Part shown: positions 63,208 to 64,000 of the stretch, piece after piece
Layout of the letters: each line of letters begins with the position of its first letter
Numbering within the stretch: the first letter of the stretch is position 1
Origin: an uncultured Opitutia bacterium
GTDB lineage: Bacteria > Verrucomicrobiota > Verrucomicrobiia > Opitutales > Opitutaceae
DNA length: 64,000 nucleotides
Reading direction: 5' to 3'
NCBI GenBank assembly: GCA_903834135.1
Contig: CAILHZ010000016.1
Span: forward strand, 397,001 to 461,000
Program-made: the position numbers and the translations under genes
The notes under the pieces: model-generated
The model's database searches: none
The model's input: only the letters and a program-made list of their open reading frames with translations
What the model was told of the DNA's origin: nothing

Positions 63208-64000
63208 ATGTCTGCATTCAAGCCCGCACTCCTAGCACTCGAAGATGGTAGTATTTTTAGAGGCCGTGCTTTTGGCGCTGACACGACCATTTCGGGTGAA
63301 TGCGTGTTCAATACGTCCATGACTGGTTATCAAGAAATTATAACCGACCCGTCTTACTACGGACAAATTGTGACGATGACAGCCGTTCAGATCGGCAATA
63401 CGGGCATTAATGCAGAAGATGCTGAAGCACTAGCACCTAAAGCAAGTGGACTCGTTGTTCGAGAACTCTCACCTATTGTGAGCAATTGGAGATCAACTAT
63501 TTCGTTAGGTGACTATCTGAGTGAAAATGGAATTCCTGGTATTAGTGAAATAGACACCCGCGCATTAACCAAAAAGCTAAGAGTCGATGGTGCAATGAAG
63601 TCATGTCTAACTACACTCGAACTTAGCGATAAAGATGCGGTGCGGTTAGCAAAAGAATGGCGTGATATGTCTGGCAGCGATTACGTCAAAGACGTTACCT
63701 GCAAAGCTCCCTATGTATGGCGTTTGGATGATCCAAAAAATCACAATCCAGCCTATGTTCCTTTCCGTACAACCTTAGGCATCACTCAGCCTCCAGCAAT
63801 TAAGTACCGCGTTGCTGCATTCGACTACGGTGCTAAGCACTCAATTTATCGTAAACTTGTACGTCATGGTTTTGAAGTTTTAGTATTCCCAGCAACAGCT
63901 ACTGCAGAAGAAGTAAAAGAGCATAAACCAGATGCTGTATTTCTTTCCAACGGTCCTGGAGATCCAGCAGCTCTAGCCTATATACATAAAACAGTTACAG
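63208..64000 (+). CDS. carA: Carbamoyl-phosphate synthase small subunit (partial, runs off the window)
   Basis: The first 264 codons of CarA, the glutaminase subunit that supplies ammonia for carbamoyl phosphate in arginine and pyrimidine synthesis. The N-terminus MSAFKPALLALEDGSIFRG, FNTSMTGYQEIITDPSYYGQIVTMT, and ISEIDTRALTKKLRVDGAMK are standard. The amidotransferase domain starts at YRVAAFDYGAKHSIYRKL, and FLSNGPGDPAAL is reached. The catalytic Cys region is beyond the window end. It is missing from the ORF track because it has no stop inside the window. Confidence 0.96.
   Translation, partial: MSAFKPALLALEDGSIFRGRAFGADTTISGECVFNTSMTGYQEIITDPSYYGQIVTMTAVQIGNTGINAEDAEALAPKASGLVVRELSPIVSNWRSTISLGDYLSENGIPGISEIDTRALTKKLRVDGAMKSCLTTLELSDKDAVRLAKEWRDMSGSDYVKDVTCKAPYVWRLDDPKNHNPAYVPFRTTLGITQPPAIKYRVAAFDYGAKHSIYRKLVRHGFEVLVFPATATAEEVKEHKPDAVFLSNGPGDPAALAYIHKTVT

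Overview
The window looks like chromosome from a member of the Verrucomicrobiota (PVC group), probably Opitutae-like, with low to moderate GC. The pointers are a long 679-residue IspG with an inserted domain, DapL-type lysine synthesis, a short EF-Ts, LutABC lactate oxidation, a fused rhamnulose-phosphate aldolase/dehydrogenase, and an MCE/Mla lipid transporter with an auxiliary lipoprotein. The assignment is inferred from gene content; no rRNA is present.

Layout. 1-4.7 kb: end of cdsA, then dxr, rseP and ispG, an envelope/isoprenoid operon. 4.7-7.2 kb: a 515-base AT-rich gap with DnaA-box-like sites, dnaA, and a small conserved hypothetical gene. This gap is a candidate chromosome origin. 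7.2-11.1 kb: ligA and msrPQ on the minus strand, then tRNA-Pro(GGG). 11.2-13.8 kb: an ABC importer of the BtuFCD/FecBCD type. 13.8-23.3 kb: the most unusual part, an AT-rich block that joins type IV secretion components (VirB2-, VirB3-, VirB4-, lipoprotein/VirB7-, VirB5/TrbJ- and VirB6/TrbL-like) to a mini type II secretion/pilus operon (GspB/C-like, GspF/PilC, long pseudopilin). No relaxase, coupling protein, VirB8-10 core, secretin or GspE ATPase is present in the window. The two operons are tied together by an almost identical promoter element.

23.3-32.9 kb: housekeeping and stress genes (DUF1475-like protein, YhcH, Nramp transporter, universal stress protein, RecD2, HAD phosphatase) and a complete MlaE-MlaF-MlaD-lipoprotein operon. 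32.9-39.3 kb: dapL, then a sugar cluster (class II aldolase, RhaD-SDR fusion, ketopantoate-reductase-like protein) and an acyltransferase. 39.4-47.6 kb: tandem M13 peptidases and HrpA. 47.6-54.2 kb: rhamnulokinase, then lutA-lutB-OPT transporter-lutC. Together with the RhaD fusion this suggests rhamnose or fucose breakdown through lactaldehyde and lactate to pyruvate. 54.2-58.7 kb: FAH-family hydrolase, gcvP, nth. 58.8-64 kb: rpsB-tsf, DUF983 protein, glycine-zipper lipoprotein, lysine 2,3-aminomutase, and the start of carA.

Translation signals are notable. Shine-Dalgarno sequences are essentially absent, GTG and TTG starts are common, and many -10-like hexamers lie only 6-9 bases before the start codon. 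This suggests widespread leaderless or near-leaderless mRNAs and was used to choose several starts.
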